A stretch of 64,000 nucleotides of DNA. Origin: Toxorhynchites rutilus septentrionalis. Lineage: Eukaryota > Arthropoda > Insecta > Diptera > Culicidae. The translations under genes were made by a program, and so were the position numbers. The DNA lies in assembly GCF_029784135.1 (NCBI RefSeq), contig NC_073745.1, forward strand, positions 48,174,116-48,238,115, in the 5' to 3' direction. This document shows, piece after piece, positions 23,501 through 36,000 of this stretch. Each line of letters starts with the position of its first letter. Position 1 is the first letter of the stretch. A model generated the notes under the pieces. The model was not told the origin of the DNA. It ran no database searches and saw only the letters and a program-made list of their open reading frames with translations.

Positions 23501-23860
23501 TATTGTTGGAGTTGTCTGCAAATGTCTCTCGGTGGTAAGATTTAGAAGAGTATTCACTACGGAATGGGTCGTTACAGGTGGAGATATTTCTATTTTACAG
23601 AGAGACCTTCCAGCCGTGGTAGAATGCACCATGGACAGAACAAAAATATATAGCTCAATAACCTCGAAACTCTCCTGGATTTGGAGAAGAAAATACACAA
23701 ATATGATTCAATATATGAGGGAAAACGTATGTATGAATTATATGATGTAACATAATATAAGCAGCCAATTCAGGCAGCCCATAGTGTGCGATGAGCTGTT
23801 CATCGAACAACCCTCACATATAATTTAGTTTTTTTTCAGTAAAACTCTAATTTTCGTATT
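20531..23860. other. Unassigned sequence, partly richer in GC
   Basis: No recognisable gene. The longest frame (20871-21359, plus, 162 codons, starting MFCHLSIS) has no domain that I recognise, and its codon content does not look selected. At 22018-22390 both strands are open over about 300 bp and GC is raised; 22390-23350 is also less AT-rich. These could be host intron or exon fragments, but no splice-supported coding segment can be shown. Confidence 0.35.
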
Positions 23861-23989
23861 CGGTGAGTAACTTTTCACTTTCCGTTTTACCCCACCAGTA
23901 CTATTTGGTGCATTCACAATATTTTACTTACGCATTAATGCAGAATCGTATACGATTTCTAGTTTTTATGAAACACTTTTTAAATTATG

Positions 23990-24600
23990 GTGTTCGCATC
24001 GAATTCCTTTGTAGAATCCCTGACGTGTATTGCCTCAAAAAGTTATGCTGCGCGCTAGTTCGGAGCATCATGGAATATGCTGCACCGGAATGGTCCCCAT
24101 TCCTCGTTACACAAATCGTTGCGTTGGAGCGAATCCAGAGAAGTTTCATCCGGCTTGCTTTACGGCAGCTCCCTTGGAATGATCCAATAAATCTTCCGAG
24201 TTATCCTGATCGTTGCAATCTGATTGATTTGGAAACACTATCAGCCAGGCGTACCAAACTACAAAGAATGTTTGTTTATAATTGTTATAATCGGCAATGT
24301 GGACTGTCCCGAACTGTGACGTCAAGTTCCGTGGAATATTCCTCCCCGTCGTTTTCGTAATTCATCGTTTTTTATTATTTATTATTTTATTATTTTATTA
24401 TTTTTATTTTATTAGAACGAATTTTGGCTTCTATAATAGTTTCAATTTGTATTTACGTTCTTATAGTAGTGTTAGTGACGTGTTTGATTTTACTCTGTCC
24501 AAGAATGTGTTCAGTACTAGAGTGAAACTTCGAAAAATTTAGATCTTAAGGTTTCAGTCTGTACGACGTTGTCAAAGATGGTGGAATAAAATTTAAAAAA
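23990..24600 (+). pseudogene. 3' fragment of a Jockey/CR1-like non-LTR retrotransposon
   Basis: The plus strand encodes residues such as VYCLKKLCCALVRSIMEYAA, LERIQRSFIRLALRQLPWND and LIDLETLSARRTK. These are typical of the connection region after the RT domain (LERIQRRF...LPYYxxRC). The frame breaks near 24360, after which HRTNFGF- and STRVKLRK-like C-terminal parts continue in another frame. The sequence ends in A-rich '(aaaat)n' near 24600. It is 5'-truncated, the same family as the minus-strand relic at 36246-37046, and inactive. Confidence 0.85.
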
Positions 24601-24869
24601 ATAAAATAAAACTACCCATGCAGCATCAATCATAGTAACCCATGAGTCAGCAGAAAAAAACTGACAGCTCAATCAGTCCAACACTAACCGTGATGGCAAA
24701 AACAGTGAAGCTACTCCGTTCAGAAGTGTGCGCGTTCAAAGAACGATACCCCACCGCATCGAAAACGGATGTCATAGCCGCTCTTCTTTAACTCCAGACA
24801 GGCCGTGATTGGAGAAATTGATAGTACGAAGTGTCTGCCGGAAGTTGCGTCGTTAAATAAATGTTTGTT

Positions 24870-26190
24870 GACGGAATTTGAAAGAACAGATTTCACTCTA
24901 TATAATGTGTGATTTTCGAAACTATGTTATTATTTGTGTTTGAGTAAATCAAAATTGAAATCATGAGTTTTTGGATGAAAACCCATCAATAACTTTGAGC
25001 AGGATTAAGATATTGACATGTTCTACATCGCAAAATGTAGGTATTGATAAGCTCTAAAAGTCATACGAAGACCATTTTGATGTAGAATTTTGAATGTAAA
25101 AGTTAGAGTAAAAAAACCCGTTTTTTCATAGTTACCCTAATGCAACTCAGATAGAAGGCGCTAAAAACAAATTTGTGGGAGATATTTATTGTGTAGACAA
25201 AACTGTCTTAGACAAAGCTGTTACATATGATAGAGCGCTCATTTTTATGTTATTAAAAATAGGGTGACCAAAATTTTCGATGAAATGAAAAATCTAACAT
25301 TCTTATCTTTTTAGATAGAGATAAACATAGTTCAACAATGTTGTAGCCCCAGTTATTTCAAACAACTTTGTTGAACAAAGCTTTTTTCTATCTTTTAAAA
25401 TAATCGATTGAACACTTTTTTCTAAGTTGCATTAGGGTTACCATGAAAAAAACGTGTTTTTTTCTGCTTTAACTTTTATATATAAACTTCAACATCAAAA
25501 TGGTCTTCGTACGATTTTGAGAGCTTATCGATACCAACATTTTGCGATGCAGAAATTGTCTATATCTTAATCCTACTCAAAGTTATTGATGGTTTTTCAT
25601 CCAAAAACTCATGATTTCAATTTTAATTTACTCAAACACAAAAATAACATAGTTTTGAAAATCACACTTCATGTAGAGTGAAATATGCTCTTTCAAATGC
25701 CGTCAATAAACTTTGTTTACGTTTGCCCCAAAAAGAATGACAAACAATAGAAAAGAGCATGTTTTTTGGGAAGAAATATCAATAACTTTGAGTAAAGTTG
25801 AGATATTGACAAGTTCTGCACCGAAAAATGTTTGTATTAGTAGGCTCTAAAAGTCGTCCGAAGACAGTTTTGATGTAGAATTTGAAATAAAAAAGTTAGA
25901 GCAAAAAAAAATTTTTTTTCATGGTCACCCTAACGCAACATATAGAAATAGCGCTACATCGGTTGTTTCAAGAGATAAAAAAATCTTTGTTCTACAAAGT
26001 TGCTTAAAATAACTGGTACTACAATATTGTTGAACTAAGTTCATCTCTATCTATAAAGATAAGAAAGTTACATTTTTTATTTCATCGAAATTCTGGTACC
26101 CTATTTTTGATACCATAGAAATGTGCGCTTTATCATATATAACAACTTTATCGAAGACAGCTTTTGTCTAGAGAATACCTGTCGAGCTCT
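24870..26190. mobile_element. Composite palindrome of families A and B
   Basis: The left arm at about 25196-25595 carries family A then family B sequence. The right arm at about 25775-26185 is the inverse of both in the opposite order, with a spacer of about 180 bp. A further inverted half-copy of family B lies at 24870-25170. The arms are each about 400 bp and strongly similar (for example, 'gaacaaag...tctatctttt' opposite 'agagataaaa...ctttgttc'). No ORF. It could be a foldback element in which B sits inside A, or one larger palindromic element of which 16798-17665 is a rearranged copy. Confidence 0.75.
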
Positions 26191-29100
26191 AAACGCTAAT
26201 TTCCACTAAATAGCATCTCCTGGACCATTGTACATTGTGCAGTGGGACATATCAGGACATAACAACCATTACATCTAGTATCATGTATAAACTTAATAAA
26301 ACAAAAGTTCTATCGTCAGACAAGCGATCAACATGCTCAAATTTGTCTTTTGCTAACGAATTTATCCCACCGAATGAACCTTGAACCATCCATCCTGAAA
26401 ATCGTTAAACTTTCATCCATTACCAGTTCCGCGTAATGAAGATTCTTTCGTTAATTGGTATGCCAGGAAAATAGAGGCAAGCGGCGAAGCAGGCAACAAA
26501 AAGGCAGAAAAATAATCTAGAAATCCACTATGTGCCATGGTGTTGATACCAGCGCCAAAGATTCGGAACCACTTCGCAAAGCTTTACAGCTAATAGGCAG
26601 CAACAACAGCACAACTATTGCCAACCGAGTAGCCCTATTGCCCGCGCTACAGAAGATTCCAATCTTCGGAACTATCAAAGATTGTGTGAGCCGCGGGAGG
26701 GTCCGTGAAGGGGGGGAGGGGGGCAATGCGAGGTGAAATTGAGGTTAACATCTTCGTGACTGTAATTAAAAGTTGTTCCGCCGCGTTCCGATACGGTGGC
26801 GGAGGAATAGTTCCGACCGGAGCGACGAAGTGTCGCACCGAAAACGAACGACGAGAAAAAGTGTTGAACTCCACCAAGAGCATCATTATTGCCATCGTTC
26901 CGACCGAATAGGCGGCGGACAACCGGGAGCCGAGTCCGGAGCTGCGGACCACAAATTGTGTTTCATAATGGAATCATCCTTACTTCCCTCCGATGTGCGG
27001 GAGCCACGATACGATGTCGTGCCTTCTTTCCTGCCGAAACGAGAGGTTGGTCTTCGTTCGGAATTCCTCCAACCCGCGAACCGTGTTTCAGATGAAGCAG
27101 AAATAAGGGCTCCACCACTGAACCAGTGGCCTCGACAACGTCCGCGAAGGAATACAAGTTAATGATGCACTATGGGTTTCCTGTTCTTTCGCATTGGTGC
27201 GGCTCTCTTACAATTAGTTGCGATGCGTTCTTCGAAGTGTGAAACGAAGAGCCGTGCGGGGGCGAATCGGCCCTTTGTTTGTCTATTTTGCGTTGATAGG
27301 AAATGGTTCGAGTTAGCGCAGCACGATAGCATTGATACAGCTACTAATGACTTCCACTTACGGGCGGTCATAATGCGAAACAAAAGGACCTTGTGCCTCG
27401 CGCCCGCTGTCGTAACGATCCTTTCGACTCTCGCTTTCATCGGACATCTGTTGGGAACTTTGGTTTGAGAAGGAGGCTTTCGTCATTAGAGATAACAAAG
27501 TTATGGAGCAGGAATTTATAGTTACGGTATGCTTTGTTGGTGGTTCAACAGCGTGATTGATTTGAGGTGTTACCAATTTGAAAGATTGCATTTTTCTGAT
27601 TACGAACCATAACAGGTTATTTTTTTTGCCGCCAACAAAACCATTAAAAACACATTCGCAAGACCCACATTTTTCCCAATTTTCAATGTATCCAGATTTG
27701 AAAGTTATAGCCCGCAGAAGAGCTCCAAAAGAATCACAATAACATCCGTCATCCAGGCTAACAGCTTGCTTCAGGGTGCCGATACTACGTACATTCCGTA
27801 AAGGTCAGGCGAGAATATTCCTGCCAAATGGATTTCTGATGACACCTTGAAGACCGTGATTGACACGTCGGAAGAAATCTGAAAATTAGAAGGATGCAGA
27901 TCTCCACTGGTATCGTGCTCTCGATAAAGAAGTCAAGTACACATGCCGACAGACCAACGAGCGTAGGCGTTGACGATGAAAAGTACAGAGCGGTGATCTC
28001 CGTTTCATCTACGACAGGGATTCTCAAATTATTTTGAGCAACAGACGCCTTTTCCAGAATGAATTCCCCTATCGCCAATTTTCTATCAAAACTTTATCTT
28101 TATCTTATTCATAAAAAAAACTTACAGACATAAAATTCAGTCAAGCAACTACGAAGTATACAGGTTTTCCATGCTCAATCTCAAACAGTTTTGTCGAGTC
28201 TCCTGATGATAAATAATATTAAATCAAAATAACACGAAAGAGCAACAAAACACAAAGTAAAATGAAAAATTGTACTGCGGAAATTTGAAAATGATGCTGG
28301 AGACATCGCTGTGTCATTTTTAGAATTGCTTATTGCTCTTTAAGGCTAAGAGATCATTCAGAAATGAACACATGGAATATTTCGAAAATTAAGCAGGTAA
28401 TTTTAAAATAAAAAATATAAAGCATGAATGCCATGAAGACGTGAAAGGACTTGGGAGAAGAAAAAAAAGTACTTACGTATTAACGCCACCGCAGCACAAT
28501 TATTATCATGAATTTATTATTTCGTGATGAATTTTATTCTGGAGTCGATGTAATTGGGGCGAGAACCCCATCTAACGAGGATTTTTCCGGTTAATTTTTG
28601 CTTTGAGATATATCTTTCATATTTCAATGAAAGCATTTACCGGGCAAACGTAATGCACTGAGAAAACCTATGCCGTGTGACTCTTGCTAACGCACTAGAG
28701 CATCTTCTCCTATCTTTCAAAATAACCGGGCAATCGAAGGAACAGAGGATTGCTTGCGAGTGGCCGCTGCTTCCGACGGCGAGTCGACGTCCGATTCAAA
28801 TTGCGTCACCTCGGCCACCTCGCTTCCTTTTCCACGCTAGATGGAGACTTCATCCTCATTATATTGGCCTCAAAATAAATTTCATTACGAAAAAATAAGC
28901 TTATCATAAAAGTTGCGCTGCGGTATCTTTAATACGTAAGTTCAAAAAATAAAATGAGGTGTTTATTTTTTTCGTTCTAAATATTTGAACTAAATTTAAC
29001 AAACATAAATATCTTCATTCAATAATTACGAAAATTATTCCTTCTTTGACGCTTCTCTGACGGGTAGTGTTCAACTGACTTTAATTTATTATCAGGTTTA

Positions 29101-29929
29101 TTAACAAAAGCTTAATTATTTTTAATATTTCTTTCTTTCTCATTCAGGATTGTTTACCATTCGTGTAAACGAATGACCTTGTTTCTCTTAAGTGATCTAG
29201 AATCTCGTCGTGTTCTTTAATCTCCTTTCGACGCATTATCTGTCCTTTTTTTCTTTTGACGTAGGACTACGTCTTTGACTTCTATTTTCTGCCAAAACGA
29301 ACCAAACGCCATTTTCTTCCAAATTGAGTTATTTACACCACCGGATGCATAAAATAACAATCTCTCGACTGTAAACTGACCGTGTAATCCGGGCAATTGA
29401 CAGCAGCTCCAAAATAAGAATTCTGTGTGGCAGACTGTAAAAACAAACCAAATTTCATTCAACCGAAGCGAACCATGAACCCACAATATGGCATCGGACT
29501 ACAGCGTTCGTTTTCTCCAAGAAGGCAGATCCGAATCTTTAACAGATTTTCCTGTTTTGGACAGCGCCTGGAATCAGATGTCGTTGGGATCTAGTAAGTA
29601 GGACAGCCAAAGGACTGCCATGAAGTGTATAAGTGCCATAAGAGGCTGGTCTGCATTCTTCAAAATTGCGTTCAACCACAACGAACCAAGTGTAATGCAT
29701 TCTTGAATCAATTTATTTTTATTTATTAATATATTATTTCGTCAAAATCAGCAAAACTGAGTGTTTACACAAGATATAAGCGGAGAAGATTCAGAATAAG
29801 ATAGGTGCAATAATAGTATTGATACGTGGGATATTAATAGGAAGATAGCTAGGTTATTCAAGTTGGGTTTGACCTCGGCTATCATAGCGACGGCGATAGC
29901 TGAATATCCCCGCCTGTGTATACCGTACC
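26191..29929. other. Unassigned; GC-rich block at 26.5-27.5 kb
   Basis: The block 26500-27500 is markedly richer in GC than the flanks and shows overlapping open frames on both strands (for example, 129 codons at 26773-27162, plus, and 98 codons at 27172-27468, plus). No domain is recognised in any of them. It shares no sequence with other parts of the window, so it may be host single-copy DNA. The part 27600-29700 is AT-rich and unassigned; an exact palindrome at 29258-29273 is listed separately. Confidence 0.4.
29258..29273. repeat. Perfect palindrome GACGTAGGACTACGTC
   Basis: A seven-base inverted repeat around GA. The same or near-same 16-mer occurs at 12915-12930 and 41543-41558, and half-sites are found in the hairpin modules. 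Confidence 0.7.
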
Positions 29930-30230
29930 TGAACGTAAACGGAATGAGCGTACATGAAAAATTGTAAAGCGCTACTTGAATCTCTCTCTTTACGCGCTCA
30001 TTGATAAATAGCGCACGTGAGCGATGTTAGAGTTAGTAGTGCTAGAATTTCAGCCATTGGGAGCACTGGTCGGTCACCGAAAATCGGCCAACTTTAAATG
30101 TAATTTTTGTATAGTTTTAAGAATAGTAGAATAGAAGAAAGCATTGTTTAAGTAAAATAAACCTTTTGTGTGTCTAATAAAATTGTGTTGTGGTATTGTC
30201 ACTTTACGTGAACCGATAAAATAGGGCCTC
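29930..30230 (+). mobile_element. Possible LTR-like segment
   Basis: The stretch has features of an LTR: a promoter-like 'gagcactggtcggtcaccg' near 30060, then two AATAAA signals (near 30160 and 30176) within a GT-rich context ('ccttttgtgtgtc'). It is followed by 'gtgttgtggtattgtcactttacgtg'. No partner LTR, primer-binding site or gag/pol frame is seen nearby. It could equally be an unrelated AT-rich spacer. Confidence 0.2.
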
Positions 30231-31558
30231 AACTGACCCCTATTCAAATTGAAAAGAAAGTGCAGTTACTACAGTTTGTGGAAAAGGGTACTGTCACAGA
30301 TTCGGTAACCCTTCATCGGAAAACCTTTTGGAAAGGCGTGAATAGTGGTTACAATTCGCAACACTGAGTAAATATGTATATATACCGTTCATTAAATTTG
30401 TCAATAGCTGTTACAACAAAAAAACTAATGTATTGTGTAATGATATTTTGTTAATAACTAGCATTTACTTGGTTCGCTCTGGCTGCCAGAGAACGAAGGT
30501 TTGCGTGTCTAGCGACAACATAATTTGGTTTTTTATTTTCCTATAGGTTCTGAATCAGAAATTGACGAAGATGTGTGCTTACAGCATGAAAGGGAGTATT
30601 ATGTTTGACATCCTGTTTGTAACACGTGAGCGATAAAATGATGGATTTGATCAGTCACAGTCAATTAGTGGGAGCCCAAACTTCAAATTGAAATATCTCA
30701 AAATAATGTTTTTGGCGCTTGGTTCGTTTTGGTAGAACCCCGACCATATAGGGGGTTCACTCAACGAAAAATTAAGGGATTTCAAATGTATAATTCGCAA
30801 AATCGTTATTGCGATATATGTTCTATTATATACCATTAGATAGGAAATTTATTCAGCTTTTTTTTTATTATAACACAGACAGTGAAAATGGTAAAACAAG
30901 TAAACAATTTAGCGAACAATGTAGGTATGTTTTCAGATTTTATTCGCTGCATGCGCTGTGAAGGAAGAGCAACAAACTACATGTTTGCATACAATTCGGG
31001 TATTATCCTCCATAGTAGAGACAGGCAAACCGTTTACTTGGAGAAAAATAAAAAAGATAACGATATTGTCATTCCTGATGCCTGTGACACGTGTTGTTAA
31101 TATATGCTTAATTTTGAATTTAAAATTAGAATTTGTTTCATCATTACAATTACAATTTGATTCTTCTTATATACTTTATGTCCATCAGAGAAAAAAATTC
31201 GGAGGAAGCTGAAACAATTCATGAAAGGTATAAACAAATAATTTTCTAGTGAAATCAAATTGAAAAAAGTGTTTGTCGTTGCTTTCATTCTATTGTTTAG
31301 CCTATTGCGTGTAAGTGTCATCGTAATAATGATTTCCGGATTGCTTGTGAAAATTGGAAAATTTACGTCTGAAGCGAAACGATCCACTGTGCGGATTATT
31401 GGCGAGACCGAGTTCCATTGTAAATCTGTAGACCTTCCTGGATTTCATCAGTGAGTGATAGATTTATGCTCTTTTCTTTCGGTCATCCTCTACTGCATAT
31501 AACCACGGTGTGGTTTACTGGCGTATAAAGAACGGAACTCGGGCTTTTAAATTTTAGA
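30231..31558. other. Unassigned sequence
   Basis: No gene recognised. Short frames at 30882-31100 (72 codons) and 31260-31454 (64 codons) have no known domain. The sequence is AT-rich and not seen elsewhere in the window. Confidence 0.35.
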
Positions 31559-32095
31559 TATCATCTAATGTATCCGGAGGTTTGTTTGTATGGAGGTTTT
31601 AGAGTGCAATAAATATTTCTATGGTGGTTAGACACTACACCCCCCTTTCTAGAGGGGGGTTTGGCTGCCATACAAATAATACTCAAATTACTACATTACT
31701 CGAGAATTATTCAAGCAAATGAAACCAAATTTGGCACGAGAAGATTTTAGGGCGCAATAAATGTTTCTATGGTGGTTAGATACTCCTCCCCTTTCTCTTA
31801 GGGGGGGCTGCCATACAAATGAAACACAAATTTTTGCATTACTCGAGAATAAATCAAGCAAACGGAACCAAATTTTGCATGTGGAGGTTTTAGGGTGCAA
31901 TAAATGATTCTATGGTGGTTATATACTCCTCCCCCTCTCTTATGTGGGGCTGCCACACAAATTTCTGCATAACTGGAGAATTAATCAAGCAAATGAAACC
32001 AAATTAGGCATATGGAGGTCTTACGGTGCAATAAATGTTTTTACGGTGGTTAGACACTCCACCCCCTCTCTAAGGGGGAGCTGCCATACAAAATT
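31559..32095. repeat. Tandem array, unit about 150 bp
   Basis: Three to four units are recognised by 'ggttttagggtgcaataaatg', 'ttctatggtggttag-cactcc', 'ggggggctgccatacaaat' and 'ctcgagaatt-atcaagcaaatgaaaccaaat'. The 'tctatggtggtta' phrase falls near 31619, 31767, 31909 and (as 'ttacggtggttag') 32040, giving a period of about 140-150 bp. The last unit ends five bases before the Helitron 3' segment. Small diverged copies are at 3600, 5811 and 59075. Confidence 0.8.
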
Positions 32096-32099
32096 AAAC

Positions 32100-32240
32100 G
32101 GTGTCGATTAGAAGATCAATCAATGAACAGTTCTGCGATTGGACCCTTGAACTTGCTCATAGTAAGAAAACGTGAATGTTCGAAGGTATTGATAACAAAA
32201 AACAAAATTTGGGCGGGACGAAATTTGCCGCGTCAGCTAG
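32100..32240 (+). mobile_element. Helitron 3' terminal segment
   Basis: About 140 bp match 59680-59801 ('gaagatcaatcaatgaacagttctgcgatt', 'ggtattgataacaaaaaac'). It ends GCGGGACGAAATTTGCCGCG, TCAGCTAG at 32240, the CTAG terminus expected of a Helitron. The base after CTAG is C, not the usual T. No 5' end is found, so the copy is 5'-incomplete or starts within or before the upstream tandem array. Confidence 0.65.
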
Positions 32241-32643
32241 CAATGAATAAACGAAAGAAAAATCGATCGATTAATATTTCCGTAGGAACGGTTTTACGAG
32301 AGCTTATACGGTTTATACGAGAAAACCAGAGATTGTCGATTATTCAACTCTTTTTCAAATGGTGGAATTTTCTATCTGGATTTTTTTTTCAGTCTACTAT
32401 AGAAAATAGAAAATATTGTTAACTATTGATTCCGTATTCTTTCTACCATTTTAACTCCTACATACCCTTTGAAGTTCAGTTCAGTTCATATAACAAATGG
32501 TTTTTCGTGAACCATTGGAGTATTGAATGAGTTGAATTTACGAATTTCTGACCAGTTACAAAATCTCTTCAAAGTTCTACGTCAAGTTTCCGTCCGTGCC
32601 TCTAGGCTCAGTCCCTTCTACTTTTTTAACAGATTTAAATATC
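32241..32643. other. Unassigned AT-rich sequence
   Basis: No gene or repeat identified between the Helitron end and the SINE tail. Confidence 0.35.
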
Positions 32644-32891
32644 TCTTCTTCTTCTTGAATGGCGTTAACGTTCCCTACCGAACTTTTGCCGCCTCAACGT
32701 ATGCATTAACTAGCGTCATTTACTAATACTTAGTTGAGATTTCATAGGCCAAATAACACGCCTTGAATGTATTCCGAGGGGCAAGCTCTAGAATACGCGT
32801 GACCACAGTACAAGTCGAAGGAAATTTCGAACCCGAACCCGAACACCCGGCATGATAATGTGAGACGCTAACCCCTCGGCCACGGGTGCAC
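32644..32891 (-). mobile_element. tRNA-derived SINE (same family as 40389)
   Basis: Read on the minus strand from about 32891, it opens CCGTGGCCGAGGGGTTAGCG (A-box region), followed by a B-box-like GGGTTCGGGTTCGAAATTTC. The body has 'ctctagaatac' and 'aataacacg', then a (AAG)n tail at 32656-32644. It aligns along its length with the plus-strand copy at 40389-40640. RNA polymerase III transcription would be expected of an intact copy. The (AAG)n tail points to LINE-driven retrotransposition. Confidence 0.8.
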
Positions 32892-33051
32892 TATTTCAAT
32901 ATCTCACTTCGAGCAATTCCATGCCAAATCGATCCATAAACAGCAAATTTTGACCCTCCCTCTCCAAATTTCACAATGAATTAAACTTTCATAAATTAAT
33001 ATAAACAAATCTTATCTCTATTTTGGTTAGAAGTGTTTTCCAATAAAAATA

Positions 33052-34348
33052 AAGGGTGTGTCACATCAAATTGCATCACGGAAAAAACGCTGTAGGAATT
33101 TAATTTTTAGGAATTATATCTTCAGCTTTCGCTTATAATCAGATAAGAGTGTATAGATCACGTTGGCCATGCTTCACTGTCAATTTTTCCTAAATTTGGA
33201 AAAATGTCGTCGAACGAAAAAGAGCGTCGTGAATTAATCCTGTGCACTCATTTCGAGAATCCGGAGTTGTCACATCGGGACATCGGTAAGATGCTGGGAA
33301 TCGTCCAATCCACGGTCAGCAGAGTACTAAAACGATACTTCGAGAACCTAACCATCGACCGGAAGGTGAAGAACGGCAAAAATGGATGCTCCGTCAGTGA
33401 AAAAGATCACAAGCGCGTAGTTAAGCAGTTTAGACGTGATCCGAGAAGTTCGGTCCGGGATGTCGCCAATAAGCTGAATTTGTCAAGTTCATTCGTCCAG
33501 CGGACCAAGCAGCGGGAGGGCCTGCGTACATACAAGGTTCAGAAGGCTCCTAACCGCGACGAAAGGCAAAACATAGTGGGGAAGACGCGAGCCCGGAAGC
33601 TGTACACCGAAATGCTGACGAAGCCGCATTGCCTGGTAATGGACGACGAAACCTACGTCAAAGCGGACTTTCGTCAGCTGCCGGGCCTGTTGTTCTTCTC
33701 CGCAGAGGACAAATTCAGCGTTCCGGAGGAGATTCGCAAGCAGAAACTATCCAAGTTTGCCAAAAAGTACATGGTGTGGCAAGCGATCTGCTCTTGCGAA
33801 AAGCGGAGCGCCCCCTTCGTGATGACCGGCACGGTAAACGGGCAGGTTTACCTTAACGAGTGCCTACAGAAACGCTTACTACCACTATTGAAGCAGCACG
33901 AGGGCCCGACCATCTTCTGGCCGGATCTCGCTTCGTGCCACTATTCAAAGGACGTGTTGGAGTGGTACGAAGCCAACGGGGTCACCTTCGTGCCAAAGGA
34001 AATGAACCCGCCCAACGCGCCGGAGCTTCGTCCAATAGAGAAATATTGGGCGATTATGAAGTAGGCCCTCTGGAAGAAACCAAAAGTTGTCAAATCGGAG
34101 GCGGACTTCAAGAGAAAATGGATTTCTGTTCAAAAAAACTACAACCCGACGTTGTACAGAACCTTATGGACGGGGTAAAGAGGAAGGTGCGAGCATACGG
34201 GCTTGGGCTCGAAGTATGAATAAAAAGAAAATGCCAAAAGTTGGTTAATAGTTTTTATTTTACTGTCTAAAATTTTCAAAAGGATCGGTCTACTGGGCGA
34301 ATTTCTTCAGCGTTTTTTCCGTGATGCAATTTGATGTGACACACCCTT
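33052..34348 (+). mobile_element. ITmD37E Tc1/mariner-type element, copy 1
   Basis: The element runs from AAGGGTGTGTCACATCAAAT to its inverse, flanked on each side by TA (33050-33051 and 34349-34350). Length is 1297 bp, the same as copy 3 at 55094-56390. The TIRs are about 40 bp (AAGGGTG... to 'ggaaaaaacgctg'). It carries one transposase gene in the plus direction. The equal length and intact ends of copies 1 and 3 indicate insertion as complete units. Confidence 0.95.
33204..34178 (+). pseudogene. DD37E transposase with one premature stop
   Basis: This is a cut-and-paste transposase of the IS630-Tc1-mariner superfamily, acting on the TIRs of its own element in the nucleus. The frame would be 324 codons, as in copy 3, but codon 287 (CAG in the others) is TAG at 34062-34064, giving a 286-residue product. 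The N-terminal half has helix-turn-helix segments (LSHRDIGKMLGIVQSTVSRV at residues 22-41 and a second around 85-100). The catalytic triad is present: Asp in MDDETY (about residue 148), Asp in FWPDLAS (241) and Glu in RPIEKYW (279). The second Asp and the Glu are 37 residues apart, which defines the DD37E group. Only the C-terminal 38 residues are lost. Confidence 0.92.
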
Positions 34349-34701
34349 TATACGAAAAAATATCGAAGCGGGGGTTTTTTGAGATATGAATGTTTTTAAT
34401 ATTAAATTGATTTATTGAGTAAGATTTTTTAACAGTATATTTGAAATGTAATTTTTCATAAATAGTTCATTATTTCTTCAACAACTTTGTTGAAAAACAT
34501 ATTTCAATCAAACTTCTGGATTCTGAGCTACGATTTTTTGAAACAAAAATCAATGACTTTGAATTCGCCCTTTTCAACAATCAGTCATAATGTAAATGAA
34601 AATTGTTCTAAAGGTAGTCTCCATAATAAGTACCAAGTTCCAAAAAAAATCTGTGAGGTTCGGGTTAGCGGCCGGCCGATTTGGCATGGAATTGCTCTAA
34701 G

Positions 34702-35634
34702 AACTAATAAATGGACTATATTTCTGTCGTGAAATTTATCTGAAATATTGCTAAATATTTTACTAAGACTTAGCTTAATTATACTAGCAATTTTAGTGAA
34801 CTTTATCTACTAACACTTTTTTACTTTTACTTTTTTCAATCGAACTAGAATGAGGATAAAATTGATATCGTAAAAAAAAATGGTAGAGAATTTTCTTTTA
34901 TTTGAGTACAATTTGATGGATCTGTCGGGAACGGATATTTTATTACTGTTTCTTAGTTAAAATGGGAATAACGTTTGCCTGTGACAAACATTCATGGAAC
35001 TCTCGCAACACTTTTTCTTTTACATCTATCTAATGAAATTTCGAGTATTTCAGTTCTATTATTTTCCGAAATTCAATGGAATCTCCCATAAGTGGAATTT
35101 TCGGCAATTTTTGATTTCAGCGCCCATAGATTAATTGTCAAAAAATGTTGACCTTTATCTTTTTTCGTAGGTTACAAATTTTCCACCAAAACTCTTCCGG
35201 AAAGCTGTTATTCCTTATCTTTCAAAACAAAAGTATCCACCTCACTGAATTTTTTTTCGATATGTTGCCAAACATCGCACTGAAATCTGTAGGGAGATAT
35301 TCGAACAGTGGACTTAAACTAGCCTCATTGTTCAGTTGAAATCGATTTTTCATATCATGTTTCACGGAACTGTTTCGGACACATATGTGTTTTTTTACCT
35401 AATGCTATTAACACATCTTTATCTTTATTATTAATTTTTTTCAATGGGTTAAAACATTACTTAAAAGATTTGAGATTTCACTAAATATCCGAATATTTGA
35501 AGAACACATTAATTTAGCCATTCATCTAACACGTGCATGAGTATTAGTTATAGCTTCCCTAGCGTCATTTTTCATGAAATTTATCGCTACGTTTTGTATT
35601 AACCCACATGCCTTCAAATGTTTTTCTACGTAAC
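34702..35634. other. Unassigned AT-rich sequence
   Basis: No gene or recognisable element. Short open frames have no domain. Confidence 0.3.
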
Positions 35635-36000
35635 TTCTAAACATATAGTTTTACCATAATGATGTATTTGGAAAAGTTGTTGAAAGTTATGAGCAAATTC
35701 ATAAAATTTTATGAACATGGCGGTATAACACGGCAAACATATTAAAAGAGCCTATTTACTGTAAAAAAGACAATAAAATAGAAATATTTTCTTTAAATAT
35801 CTCGAGAATGGCTGCATTGAGAAGTAGATTAATGAAGAGATTTTTTATTTTAAATCACATCAGAGTTCAAAATTTGTGGCTAAAAATGATTGTTAACATA
35901 CAAGAATTCGAAGTTTCGAAAATTCATAAAATTTGATGTTCCATAGAGTTCGTCAAAAATAGTTCCACCATATTGTCCTTTTTTTTAATAAATTTTCTAC
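35635..36000. repeat. Dispersed repeat, same family as 20050-20530
   Basis: Matches 20184-20535 closely, from CTAAACATATAGTTTTACCA to 'aaaatagttccaccatattg'. Only the right-arm half is present, without the inverted left arm seen at 20 kb. The flank 36000-36245 also resembles 20535-20740. Confidence 0.65.

Larger units (their letters stand above)
32907..34701. mobile_element. TIR element split by ITmD37E copy 1
   Basis: Left end CTTCGAGCAATTCCATGCCA (32907) and right end (the inverse of CTTAGAGCAATTCCATGCCA, ending at 34701) form terminal inverted repeats of about 25 bp. Without the 1297-bp ITmD37E inside it, the element would be about 500 bp with no ORF. It is therefore a non-autonomous element that received a later transposon. 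A related 'aattccatgccaaaccgatat' phrase occurs at 7162. Confidence 0.6.
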
